Assembly (NCBI RefSeq): GCF_000275825.1 | Contig: NZ_JH719942.1 | Location: forward strand, 230,978-289,008 | Source of the DNA: Saprospira grandis DSM 2844 | Lineage (GTDB): Bacteria > Bacteroidota > Bacteroidia > Chitinophagales > Saprospiraceae | Length of the DNA stretch: 58,031 nucleotides | Direction of reading: 5' to 3' | Part shown: piece after piece, positions 8,701 to 15,648 of the stretch | Numbering within the stretch: the stretch's first letter is position 1 | How the letters are laid out: each line of letters starts with the position of its first letter | Notes under the pieces: generated by a model | Seen by the model: only the letters and a program-made list of their open reading frames with translations | Databases searched by the model: none | What the model was told of the DNA's origin: nothing | Made by a program: the position numbers and the translations under genes

Positions 8701-9439
8701 CCGCTTCAATGAAATGCTGCTGGCCCTAGAAGAAAGCTCCGAAAAGTTGGCCCAAAGCCAAAGGGAGTCCGCCTGGCGAGATATGGCCAAACAGGTGGCC
8801 CACGAAATTAAAAACCCCCTGACTCCCATGAAGTTGCAATTACAACTACTAGAAAGAGCCGCCCAGAAAAGCCCAGAAAAAGCCCAGAAAATGATGCCCC
8901 GAATCTCTAAAGCCCTAGTAGAACAAATTGATAATCTGGCCCGCATCGCTTCCGAGTTTTCTAACTTCGCAAAAATGCCGCCCCCAGAAAATGAGGTGAT
9001 CGCCCTAGACGAAATGCTGCAGTCTATCCAACATCTGTTTAAGGAAAATGAAAGCGAAACCGAAATCGAACTCCTCTCCCCCTTGCCCCAATTAGCCGTT
9101 TGGGCCGACCGCAGCCAAATGCTGCGCATCCTCAATAATTTGGTCAAAAATGCTATCCAAGCTATTCCCGAAGAACAAAAAGGACGAGTCCAAATCCAAT
9201 TGGAACAGGCCGGCGAAGATGCCCTGGTCCTTGTCCGAGATAATGGCTGCGGCATCCCAGAAGAACAACGCAAACGCATTTTTGTCCCCTATTTTACGAC
9301 CAAATCTTCAGGCACAGGCATCGGCTTGTCTATGTGCCGCAAAATGATTCGCGCTATGCAAGGCGAAATCTATTTCGAAACAGAAGAGGGCCAAGGCACA
9401 GATTTCTATATCCGCCTCCCCCTTTTTAAACAAGATTAA
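5726..9439 (+). CDS. Large NtrY-like transmembrane sensor histidine kinase (1237 aa)
   Basis: An autophosphorylating membrane kinase that should pass phosphate to a response regulator. Order: a first membrane segment (residues ~8-25), a periplasmic region, a block of about nine hydrophobic segments (~215-480), a second extracytoplasmic region (~490-730), further membrane segments (~740 and ~775), a third extracytoplasmic region, a final membrane segment (~935-955), then HAMP (~955-1005), HisKA with phospho-acceptor His at about 1026 (AHEIKNPLTP), and HATPase_c with N box (NNLVKNAIQA, ~1135), G1 (DNGCGIP, ~1172) and G2 (GTGIGLSM, ~1196). The HEIKNPLTP motif is typical of NtrY-type kinases. It is unusually long because of the multi-pass segment. 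No response regulator gene is adjacent. The signal sensed is unknown. Confidence 0.92.
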   Translation: MKRTIFWPSFIFLLGLLFILSANTVENWAYRSPDLPEAAQELASQLAFWEQDLEQRIERREFLMRSVDNEWSEDSLAISNALPYTLLIYNESDSLIYWNNNKVEPYQTDVRYKSKPERRIMDMAGSKYLMIKRPFKVILNQQEYRYTLLGLLPVYLRFPVQNGYLDNNFPLMSEEFGEFVRPSTDSSAQQVLDDLGLEYLRLEEQPNFPYRDSAYGALVLYLLGAFCWIALLFRLAAQLTQQKGQLLGTLFFLSGSLSLRLLGVYTELPRLTHDLPLFSFKLSDHDSLWYYALGDLLLDLGWIVALLVFILANWQEQAVAKWNSRQKNGLVLFVFSVLVGGFLSLELTLRDIVLNANVYLEFENSTRVDAPSFLAMLALVVLFFSYFLLVNKLYRMLALLNWSYLQQASYLLICLLFGAALGLSMGLPIFYILALATFVIAFGILLLWFVQEKQLTFMWLTVWLLFFSGVGTLLIEQANHEKNLALRQDFLKVLTFEQDPKVEEAFLELEPKLLNDNFFKVYFSSLYIPYSQVVDRLTYLYLDNAFFGRYDYNIYLYNSLNLPKKGDQLPYGQLKDIFERSQKMASPNLYFYSEKSGRFVYYADLELREGNKLLGRIVLELRPKEEDSQNSIYVELLSLPKSRLEQTYGNFEYALYKGNQRVLSKDGDFAAYLAIDEELPEPKRFLRKKKGDKTYLLYQDERSYLGLVALQATSWLQPFSLFSYIFCIGFLLLFLLFISLAALKYLFQWQPIVIEFKASLRERIQQGIVLVSLFSFIAIGVVTIFYFQNEYNDYHKQRLERKIASTAKTASWQIVNRPDSSQLIPDAKDLANIHKIDVNVYGLNGQLLSSSEDAIFERRLLSRQMDPLAYRKMRFEQLDNYPQRETINNLEYLSGYVPLRDEENNIIAFLNLPYDLAGSNNIRSQDVAEFLGALLNVYVIFLILAAGVAFLIANSVTRPLSLIGEKLRLIKVGEKNEQLEWKGRDEIGDFVRRFNEMLLALEESSEKLAQSQRESAWRDMAKQVAHEIKNPLTPMKLQLQLLERAAQKSPEKAQKMMPRISKALVEQIDNLARIASEFSNFAKMPPPENEVIALDEMLQSIQHLFKENESETEIELLSPLPQLAVWADRSQMLRILNNLVKNAIQAIPEEQKGRVQIQLEQAGEDALVLVRDNGCGIPEEQRKRIFVPYFTTKSSGTGIGLSMCRKMIRAMQGEIYFETEEGQGTDFYIRLPLFKQD

Positions 9440-9449
9440 CTAGCTGGAT

Positions 9450-9606
9450 GATTTGGGGCTGCCCCGCCCTGCGGGCGGGTCGGGCTCTGTCGCAGCTCGC
9501 AGGTCTGCTCGGCCCTGCAGGCTTTTTCGCTGCGCTGCAAAAGCCCTGGGTCTGCCGCCCGCGGCGGCCCTGCTTTCCATCCCTCAGCCAGGCGCTGCGC
9601 GCCTCT
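9450..9606 (+). repeat. Dispersed structured intergenic repeat, family A (plus)
   Basis: Full copy starting just after the kinase stop: TTTGGGGCTG, stem CCCGCCC/GGGCGGG, core GCTCGCAGGTCTGCTCGGCCCT, stem GCAGGCTTTT/AAAAGCCCT-type, GGTCTG, stem CCGCC/GGCGG, and a CATCCCTCAGCC end. It fills the gap before the CapA gene. Confidence 0.85.
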
Positions 9607-9644
9607 AGATCCAAAAACTTTTCCCTTTCTCTTAATATCTATCT

Positions 9645-10916
9645 ATGAAGTATTTTCTCCCCCTTTCTCTTTGCTTACTCCTCTTTTGGGCCTGCGAACC
9701 CACCCAAATTGTAGAAAACCAAACGGTAACTAAAGACAGTAGCCAAGCAGCTCCCACCCCCCTAGATACCTTTGTCGACTTTCGATTCCTTGCCGTAGGC
9801 GATTTCATGCAGCATGGAGACCAAATCCGCGCAGCTTATGATCCCGCCTCTGGGCAGTTTGATTATGAACCCGCTTTTCGCTATCTCCGCCCCCTCATCG
9901 ATTCGGCGGATTTGGCCATCCTGAATTTGGAGCTGACCCTAAATGATAAGAATAGTTTTAGCGGCTACCCCATGTTCCGCTCGCCCGATACCTTGGCCCA
10001 TTTTATTAAGGCGGCAGGCTTCGATCTGCTGTCTACAGCCAATAATCACACAAATGATAACTTTAATTATGGCCTACAACATACCCTTGATGTTTTGGAT
10101 AGCCTAAATTTGGCCCATACGGGCAGCTTTAGAGATAGCGCAGAACGAAAAGCAATTTATCCGCTAGTCTATGAGCTGCAAAAGGATAGTGTAGCGCTGC
10201 GCCTGGCCGTGCTCTCTTTTACCTATGGGACCAATGGCATCCCAACCCGCAAACCTGGCCTCGTCAATTTGATGGATAGCCTAGAACTTAGAGCAGATAT
10301 TGCCAAAGCTAAGGCCCAAAAGCCCGACTTAATTGTTGCCCTAGCCCATTGGGGCCTAGAGTATCAACTACAGCCCAGCCGAGAACAACAAAAATGGGAA
10401 GCTTGGCTAAGAAAAGAAGGAGTGGACCTTATTATTGGGGGACATCCCCATGTTTTGCAGCCCTTGGCCCGTGATAGCAGCAGTGGGCAGTTTACCGCCT
10501 ACTCTCTCGGCAATTTTATCTCTAATCAGTTTCGCCCCAATACCGATATTGGGCTGATCCTAGAGCTGGATTTTCAGAAAAACCGCTTTACAGGAGAGCT
10601 GCAGCCCAAAGGCGCTAGCTATATCCCCATTTGGCGACATATCCACCACTATAAACAAAAGCCCGTAGCCGATTGGGTTTATACTTTATTGCCTATCTCG
10701 GCCCTTTTGGCAGATAGTAGCAATTTTGCCCAGTTGCCCCAGGCCGAATGGGCCAGAATGAAAGCCACTTATCTCCGTAATCAAAAGAATTTGGCCCAAG
10801 GGGCTGGCCAAGAGCGCTTTTTGCCCGCTACTTACTGGCAGGGCTTTCCCCCCATTGATTCGGTCCTTACGCCCCTGCCCGCCAGAAAGCATAATTTTCG
10901 GCCAAGGATCCGCTAA
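9645..10916 (+). CDS. CapA-family lipoprotein (metallophosphatase-like fold)
   Basis: 423 residues. The leader MKYFLPLSLCLLLFWACEP ends in a lipobox with Cys17, so it is probably anchored in a membrane. The rest is a CapA/PgsA-type domain: AVGDFMQHGDQI, LNLELTL, TANNHTNDN, LAHWGLEYQ and GGHPHVLQP are the metal-binding-type motifs of the calcineurin-like superfamily, in order between residues ~50 and 270. CapA relatives take part in poly-gamma-glutamate capsule export or anchoring, but no capB/capC genes are nearby, so the substrate here is open. No operon partner is evident. Confidence 0.88.
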   Translation: MKYFLPLSLCLLLFWACEPTQIVENQTVTKDSSQAAPTPLDTFVDFRFLAVGDFMQHGDQIRAAYDPASGQFDYEPAFRYLRPLIDSADLAILNLELTLNDKNSFSGYPMFRSPDTLAHFIKAAGFDLLSTANNHTNDNFNYGLQHTLDVLDSLNLAHTGSFRDSAERKAIYPLVYELQKDSVALRLAVLSFTYGTNGIPTRKPGLVNLMDSLELRADIAKAKAQKPDLIVALAHWGLEYQLQPSREQQKWEAWLRKEGVDLIIGGHPHVLQPLARDSSSGQFTAYSLGNFISNQFRPNTDIGLILELDFQKNRFTGELQPKGASYIPIWRHIHHYKQKPVADWVYTLLPISALLADSSNFAQLPQAEWARMKATYLRNQKNLAQGAGQERFLPATYWQGFPPIDSVLTPLPARKHNFRPRIR

Positions 10917-11097
10917 GTATGGGGGCGAAGCCCCCACTGGCCGCAGGCCAGAATGGCCCAGCGCTGCGCAGCCGTGGCCGAAGGCCAGACCCAGTTTTTT
11001 TGAGCAAAGCGAAAAAAAACGCAGGGCCGAGCAGACCTGCGAGCGGCGCAGCATAGCGGCGGCCGCCCCAAATAAAAGGGCGGCCGCGGGCCCCAAA
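10917..11097 (-). repeat. Dispersed structured intergenic repeat, family A (minus)
   Basis: Minus-oriented copy with core AGGGCCGAGCAGACCTGCGAG at about 11021-11042, a long internal stem (TTTTTTTGAGC/GCGAAAAAAA type), and A-rich end at 11096. A second GC stem (CGGCCGCCC) sits between the core and the end. It separates the converging CapA and glycosyltransferase genes. Confidence 0.8.
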
Positions 11098-11138
11098 AGA
11101 AAAGAAAGGTCTAGTCTGTAGCGATTAGGCCTTTTGCT

Positions 11139-12578
11139 TTATTTATGCCTAAAAAGTTGCCCTTCTGCAAAGGATTGATAGGGGCGATAGTCCTGTTTTA
11201 GGGCCTCATAGCCATAGGGCGCATAAATGTAGTAGAAATCGAAATGGGCTTGGGCATCAAATTCTGCGCGATAGTTCATGAGTTGGATGCCTGGATAAAT
11301 GCCCCTTTCTTGGTAGTATCGGAAACTGGGCAAATTGAGCCAATAGGTCCCCAAACTATAGGTTTTTTGCTCCTTTTGGGCCAATTCGGAAACCGAAGAA
11401 AGGATGGCTTTATTGTCTTGATCATAGGCCCATTCTCGAAAGGCATGGGGCTGCCAGCTTTGCGCAAAGATGTAGAGCTGCAGCAGAGAAAAACCGCCCG
11501 CTAGCCAGCTTTGCAGCCGCCATTTTTGGACCAAAGCCGCAAATAGCGCAAAGCTGAGCAGTTGGATAAAGGGCAAATAAATGAGGGCCGTACGATCAAT
11601 GAGGAAGCGCACCCCAAAGAGTTTGTGGGCCAAAATATGGCCGATGCTCATGAGGCTGAGCAAGAGGCTACTCATAAAGATAAGGCGATAAATGGGGCTA
11701 TTTTCTTTGCGTTTTAGGAGTAAAAAGAGCAGGCCCAAAAGCAGCAAAAGGGGGTAGGCATAGCAGAGCAAGACACTATATTGTTCTAACCCAAGGCCCT
11801 GCAATTGATGTTTGGCCAAAGAGCCGATCGTGTCCTGCAACAGCCCTTTTTCTCCCCCAAAGTAAAGTTCTTTCCGATCGATAAGTCCTTTAAGTGGTCG
11901 GCCAATAAAGCCAGCTAAGCCCAAAAGCCCCAAGCTCATCACCGTCAATTGCTGTTTAAGCTTTTTATTGTCTAGTTGGCTAAACAAGAGATGATAGAGC
12001 GTATAACTGGCCAAAAGGGCCAAAAGCGGAATCAGTTGAGAGAAGTTGGCATAAACCGAAAGGCAGGCAAAAAACAGGGCCCAAGCTAAGGATTTGGTTG
12101 CTGGCTTGATTAAACAGAGTTGGGCAAAAGCGAGCAAGAAAAAGCCATAAGAAAGGCCGTAGCCTCTAGCCAAAGAGAAAAAATCATTGAAATAAGCCTG
12201 GCTCAAAAGCCAACTGCCGCCCAAGAAAAAGAGCGGAAGCGAGAGGCGGGGCAAAGCCCGCAAAATTCGCCAAAGCGCATAGGCAAATGCAGCTGCCGCC
12301 AAGAGATTGGGCAGCCGCAAAGCCCACTCTGCAGCTCCAAAAAGGGTATAGCAGCCCTTCATCAACAAACTGTTGAGCGGATGATTATTGGCCGAAGCGC
12401 CCCTAGCAAAGTTTATGACCTCCCAGCTATTGCGGCCCATCACATAATCTAAATAGCTAAGGCTTTCATCATGTGTGAAGGCCAAAAAATAGGCTTTATA
12501 AGCCGCCAAGGCTAAAAAACATAGGGCCAAACAGCTATATACAAAGCCTTTGGCCCTAATAGAAGAAGGGGAATACAT
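11139..12578 (-). CDS. GT-C fold membrane glycosyltransferase-like protein (479 aa)
   Basis: An integral membrane protein with about ten hydrophobic segments. Near residue 35 the sequence FTHDESLSYLD carries the acidic pair expected in the first loop of GT39/GT83-type (PMT/ArnT-like) transferases, and NNHPLNSLL followed by AAEWALRLPNLLAA is typical of this group. Such enzymes use polyprenyl-phosphate sugars as donors on the periplasmic side. It starts 5 bp after the stop of the adenylate-kinase-like gene, so it is the last gene of a three-gene operon. Its acceptor cannot be read from the sequence; the beta-helix lipoprotein of the same operon is one candidate. Confidence 0.75.
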   Translation of the reverse strand: MYSPSSIRAKGFVYSCLALCFLALAAYKAYFLAFTHDESLSYLDYVMGRNSWEVINFARGASANNHPLNSLLMKGCYTLFGAAEWALRLPNLLAAAAFAYALWRILRALPRLSLPLFFLGGSWLLSQAYFNDFFSLARGYGLSYGFFLLAFAQLCLIKPATKSLAWALFFACLSVYANFSQLIPLLALLASYTLYHLLFSQLDNKKLKQQLTVMSLGLLGLAGFIGRPLKGLIDRKELYFGGEKGLLQDTIGSLAKHQLQGLGLEQYSVLLCYAYPLLLLLGLLFLLLKRKENSPIYRLIFMSSLLLSLMSIGHILAHKLFGVRFLIDRTALIYLPFIQLLSFALFAALVQKWRLQSWLAGGFSLLQLYIFAQSWQPHAFREWAYDQDNKAILSSVSELAQKEQKTYSLGTYWLNLPSFRYYQERGIYPGIQLMNYRAEFDAQAHFDFYYIYAPYGYEALKQDYRPYQSFAEGQLFRHK

Positions 12579-12583
12579 GAAAG

Positions 12584-13132
12584 TTAGTTTTCTTGGGTCG
12601 TTCCGCGGAGCAGTTTGCGAATTTGCTTGTGTAGGGCCTTCCAGTCGTCTTGCTCACTCAGCTCTAGCTGAGGAACCTCGGGAAAAATTTGAAGGATGCC
12701 AGGTAAAAGCGTTACAAAATAGTCTTTGATTTCTTCGGCGGCGGTTTCTTTGTCCTCATAATCGGGGACCTCCGCCAAGAGATTTTCGGCAGTGGCCTGC
12801 CCAATGATAATGGCATCTAAAGGGTGGTTGAGTTCTTCCAACAACTCCTTAAGGGCTTGGGCCTCCTCCAAAGAAGAAATGCAATCGGGGTCTAGCAACC
12901 AGCCCGCCTTAATGTTGCGGGGGAGTTTGCGCAATTTGCTTTGCATCAGCTGCTTATAACGGGCCTTGGCGTCTAGTTCGCCCAAACTTTGGCCCAAAGC
13001 CGACTTACTTCCCGCTTCTTGCATAAACAAATCGCTAAGCGAAAGGTAGTAATAGTCTTCTTGCAAGGCCAGTTCTTCTACTTCTAGGCTGTAGATGGCA
13101 TAAGGGGGCTCTAAGAGCAATAGTGTTTTCAT
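12584..13132 (-). CDS. Adenylate-kinase-like protein lacking the P-loop (182 aa)
   Basis: The start is set at 13132, 4 bp after the preceding stop; a longer frame reaches into that gene. The overall plan follows adenylate kinase: an N-terminal strand ending in LLLEPP where the kinase has GPPGAGKGT, then YYYLSLSDLFMQEA (kinase: HISTGDLFR), a helical lid region, GWLLDPDCISSLEEAQALKELL (kinase: GFILDGFPRT..QAEAL) and PLDAIIIG. The Gly-Lys of the nucleotide loop and the catalytic Arg are missing, so it is probably not a functional kinase. The relationship is my reading from pattern similarity only. Middle gene of the minus-strand operon. Confidence 0.65.
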   Translation of the reverse strand: MKTLLLLEPPYAIYSLEVEELALQEDYYYLSLSDLFMQEAGSKSALGQSLGELDAKARYKQLMQSKLRKLPRNIKAGWLLDPDCISSLEEAQALKELLEELNHPLDAIIIGQATAENLLAEVPDYEDKETAAEEIKDYFVTLLPGILQIFPEVPQLELSEQDDWKALHKQIRKLLRGTTQEN

Positions 13133-13136
13133 GCTT

Positions 13137-14603
13137 TTAAAATTCATAGGCACCAATATCGGGCTGGGCGTCTCGCCCTTTGCTCTCTGCATCATCGGCT
13201 AGGCTCGGGTTGAGCGGCATGCCGGCATTGATAAGCGGAGATGCGCTGCTGTCAATTTGGTACGCATACAGTTCTAAATCTCTAAAATAAGGTTCTTGAT
13301 TGATGAGGCAATTGAATTGCCCCGTTGCAAAGGTATCTACCTTGAGTAGGCAGTGTTCAAAGGCATAATCCCATTGGGCGCCGCCACTAAAGTCTTCTAA
13401 AGAGCCCAGCTCAATCTCTTCAGCTTGATTGCCATAGACGATAGAGTTTTGGAAGCGAGCTCGAAGATCCGCCGTAACTGGAAATTCATTTCCATCGGCA
13501 TCATAACGGATTTCAAAGTCGCGCATACTCAAAACAGCTTCATTGCGGCCCACAAAGGGGTTGGTCCCAAAGTTAATCAGATTGCAATGCCTAAAGGTAT
13601 AATCGCCGCCCAAAATATTGATGAAATTATATTGGTTCGAGTTGGCCAGGATGCAGTTTTCGGCCCAAAGGCTACTAAAACGGGCCAAAATGCAGCTGCG
13701 GTCTACATTATAGATCATGCTTTTCTTAAGCTCTAACTTGACCGTAGGGTGGTTCGGGGCCAAAGAATCAATCACAATTCCATCTACTGCATTGCGAATA
13801 ATGCAACCATGTATTTGGTTGTTCACACTTTCGGCAGTGAGGTAAATTCCCCCATGCTGAAAGGGTAATTCCTGATAATCCTCCTCCAATCGATGGGTTT
13901 TGAACTCGGCGGGCTGGTTGAGGTCGCCGCCTACATTCACTTTGATCGAGGAATTATGCCCGATGACAATGGTGGCTCGGTCGCCGGGGCGGCTTGTTGG
14001 TCCCCCAAACATGAATACTTCTGTTCCGGCAGGCACGGTCAATACCGAACTGCTGTCAAAGTAGAGTTGGCCCAAAAAGATATAGGGGGTATCGGGGGTT
14101 AGCTGGATTTGCTCATTGACAAAGCGAGTTTGGTAGCCTCTTCGGCCAACATAAATTGCGTTCCAGCCATAGGCCTCTAAGTAGACCTTTTGTTGGCTGC
14201 CGTTGGTCTCAAATAAAATAGAGTCTAGCCGTATAGCGTCTCCATTATTGGGGTCAATTCGGGCAGAAGCGAGTATATACAGGCTATCGCCTCCTGCCAA
14301 TTCGATGTCTTTTGCCTCTAAGGTATTTTGGCCGTCAATGTTTAAGCTGAAGTCAGAGCTTCCGCCTCCAGCTAGCTCAATCCGACTAATTTTTAGGGTT
14401 TGGCTGTGTGGATTATAGACCTTAAATCGCCTACTGGCCGAGCCCATATCGGTAAAGACGGTATCAAAACTGAGGGTATCCAGTTCAAAGCGAAGATCTG
14501 CTCCTGCTTGCGTTAAGAATTGCTCTTTTCGGCAGGAGGTAAAGGGTAAAAGGAACAATAAACAAAGGCCCAAACAGGTCCAGGAATACTTTTTTAATCT
14601 CAT
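13137..14603 (-). CDS. Lipoprotein with right-handed beta-helix-like repeats (488 aa)
   Basis: The N-terminus (LCLLFLLPFTSCRKE) is a lipoprotein signal with Cys25. Residues ~35-150 look like an immunoglobulin-like beta domain (FDTVFTDMGSASRRFKVYN). From ~170 to 440 there are short beta-strand turns with regularly placed Asn and Ile (GCIIRNAVDGIVIDS, AENCILANSNQYNF, FRHCNLINFG), as in parallel beta-helix proteins. The end, ...DAQPDIGAYEF, is common in bacterial beta-helix surface proteins. First gene of the operon with the adenylate-kinase-like and glycosyltransferase genes. Probably outer-membrane attached; function unknown. Confidence 0.75.
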   Translation of the reverse strand: MRLKKYSWTCLGLCLLFLLPFTSCRKEQFLTQAGADLRFELDTLSFDTVFTDMGSASRRFKVYNPHSQTLKISRIELAGGGSSDFSLNIDGQNTLEAKDIELAGGDSLYILASARIDPNNGDAIRLDSILFETNGSQQKVYLEAYGWNAIYVGRRGYQTRFVNEQIQLTPDTPYIFLGQLYFDSSSVLTVPAGTEVFMFGGPTSRPGDRATIVIGHNSSIKVNVGGDLNQPAEFKTHRLEEDYQELPFQHGGIYLTAESVNNQIHGCIIRNAVDGIVIDSLAPNHPTVKLELKKSMIYNVDRSCILARFSSLWAENCILANSNQYNFINILGGDYTFRHCNLINFGTNPFVGRNEAVLSMRDFEIRYDADGNEFPVTADLRARFQNSIVYGNQAEEIELGSLEDFSGGAQWDYAFEHCLLKVDTFATGQFNCLINQEPYFRDLELYAYQIDSSASPLINAGMPLNPSLADDAESKGRDAQPDIGAYEF

Positions 14604-14650
14604 ATCGCTAGCTATTCTTTTTCTACTAAACGCAGCTCATTGCTTTTTGG

Positions 14651-14658
14651 CAAAGCTA
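14651..14658 (-). promoter_or_regulatory. TAnnTTTG promoter element for the beta-helix operon
   Basis: TAGCTTTG on the minus strand, 48 bp before the start codon of the gene ending at 13137. I see no clear -33 TTTG partner. Confidence 0.45.
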
Positions 14659-14750
14659 CAATTTTTTGTGCATAATATTTTTTCGCCTTTTTCTTTGCAC
14701 ATTTTGTCTAGGGCCGCTAGCATCTTGTTTATTGTCCTTTTGTTTTTTGA

Positions 14751-14900
14751 TTTGGGGCTGCCCCGCCCTTTGGGCGGGTCGGGCTGTGTCGGGGCTCGCA
14801 GGGCTGCTCGGCCCTGCGCTTTTTCGCTGCGCTCAAAAGCTGGGTCTGCGGCTTCGCCGCCCCCCTATCCATCCCTCAGCCGCGGGCCTTCGGCCCTTTC
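14751..14900 (+). repeat. Dispersed structured intergenic repeat, family A (plus)
   Basis: TTTGGGGCTG, stem CCCGCCC/GGGCGGG, core GGGGCTCGCAGGGCTGCTCGG, stem GCGCTTTT/AAAAGC-type, GGTCTG, stem GCGGC/GCCGC and CATCCCTCAGCC end. It forms an inverted pair with the copy at 15428, with the tandem array between them. Confidence 0.85.
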
Positions 14901-15069
14901 TAGACGAATTTCTGCTTCATGCGCCTAGAGAGATGCTCTAGGCGCTTGTTGGTCCAAGACGGCCGCTAAACGCTAGTTTAGCTAGCTGCTGATTATGCAA
15001 ATACAGCCAAAACAGCCGCATCTTGTTTATTTGCAGTTGCAGAATAAAGAGAAACAGTTGTTTAGCGTC

Positions 15070-15326
15070 AATCTGCAGTTGCAAAACGTCTCTGGCGTGA
15101 CGCCAGAGCTAATCTGCAGTTGCAAAACGCCTCTGGCGTGGCGCCAGCCTCAATCTGCATTTGCAAAACGCCTCTGGCGTCACGCCAGCCTTAATCTGCA
15201 TTTGCAAAACGCCTCTGGCGTGACGCCAGCCTCAATCTGCAGTTGCAAAACGCCTCTGGCGTGACGCCAGCCTCAATCTGCATTTGCAAAACGCCTCTGG
15301 CGTGACGCCAGAGCTAATCTGCAGTT
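15070..15326 (+). repeat. 41-bp tandem repeat array with a central palindrome (six full units)
   Basis: AATCTGCA begins at 15070, 15111, 15152, 15193, 15234, 15275 and 15316: exactly 41 bp each time. Each unit contains AATCTGCA(G/T)TTGCAAAACG followed by the palindrome CTGGCGT-n-ACGCCAG; one palindrome carries GGCGCC in one arm and another has its centre base flipped. 41 is not a multiple of three and the frame holds no conserved protein, so it is not coding. Units differ at only a few positions. It lies about 320 bp upstream of the MBOAT gene, in an otherwise gene-free kilobase. Confidence 0.9.
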
Positions 15327-15427
15327 TACAAATCCCTCCGGGCGTATCTATAATCTCCTATCTTTTTTTTCTGGACTGACCCTACTACAGTTTAGGGATA
15401 GGCGCTTAGCAGCAAAATATTAGCCTA

Positions 15428-15540
15428 GCGATGCGAAAGGGGGCGGCGAAGCCGCAGACCAAGGCCGTCAGGCCGCAGGGCCGAGCAGACCTGCGAGCCC
15501 TGAAGCGTAGCGCCTGCCGAAGGCAGGAGGCCCCAAAAAA
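15428..15540 (-). repeat. Dispersed structured intergenic repeat, family A (minus)
   Basis: Minus-oriented copy with core CAGGGCCGAGCAGACCTGCGAG, flanking stems GGCGGC/GCCGC, GGCCGTCAGGCC and GCCTGCC/GGCAGG, ending GGCCCCAAAAAA. The promoter of the MBOAT gene follows about 50 bp later. Confidence 0.85.
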
Positions 15541-15592
15541 CAGCAATAAAAAACAGCGGCAGAAATAGGTAGATAAATACTATAGATATTTG

Positions 15593-15600
15593 TACTTTTG
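15593..15600 (+). promoter_or_regulatory. TAnnTTTG promoter element for the O-acetylation locus
   Basis: TACTTTTG, 48 bp before the chosen ATG at 15649. It overlaps a possible TTG start at 15598, which argues against that longer reading. Confidence 0.55.
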
Positions 15601-15648
15601 CGGGTCAATGATTTAACGACCAAGCTGGACTTTTTCAAAGCGTATTTA

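Noticed and set aside
8536-9279. 247-residue minus-strand ORF
   Set aside because: Antisense shadow of the kinase HAMP/HisKA/HATPase region, Ser/Arg-rich and without any family pattern.
14647-14941. Two overlapping 91-93 residue ORFs
   Set aside because: They are readings through a family A repeat; similar accidental ORFs appear in other copies (10855, 18569, 27357, 46208, 51483).
14995-15264. 89-residue ORF over the tandem array
   Set aside because: The 41-bp period changes frame in each unit, so no repeated peptide is produced.
15070-15326. CRISPR array
   Set aside because: The units are continuous 41-bp repeats without unique spacers, and no cas gene is nearby.
15598-15648. TTG start for the MBOAT gene
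   Set aside because: It lies inside the TACTTTTG promoter element; ATG 15649 gives the usual family N-terminus.
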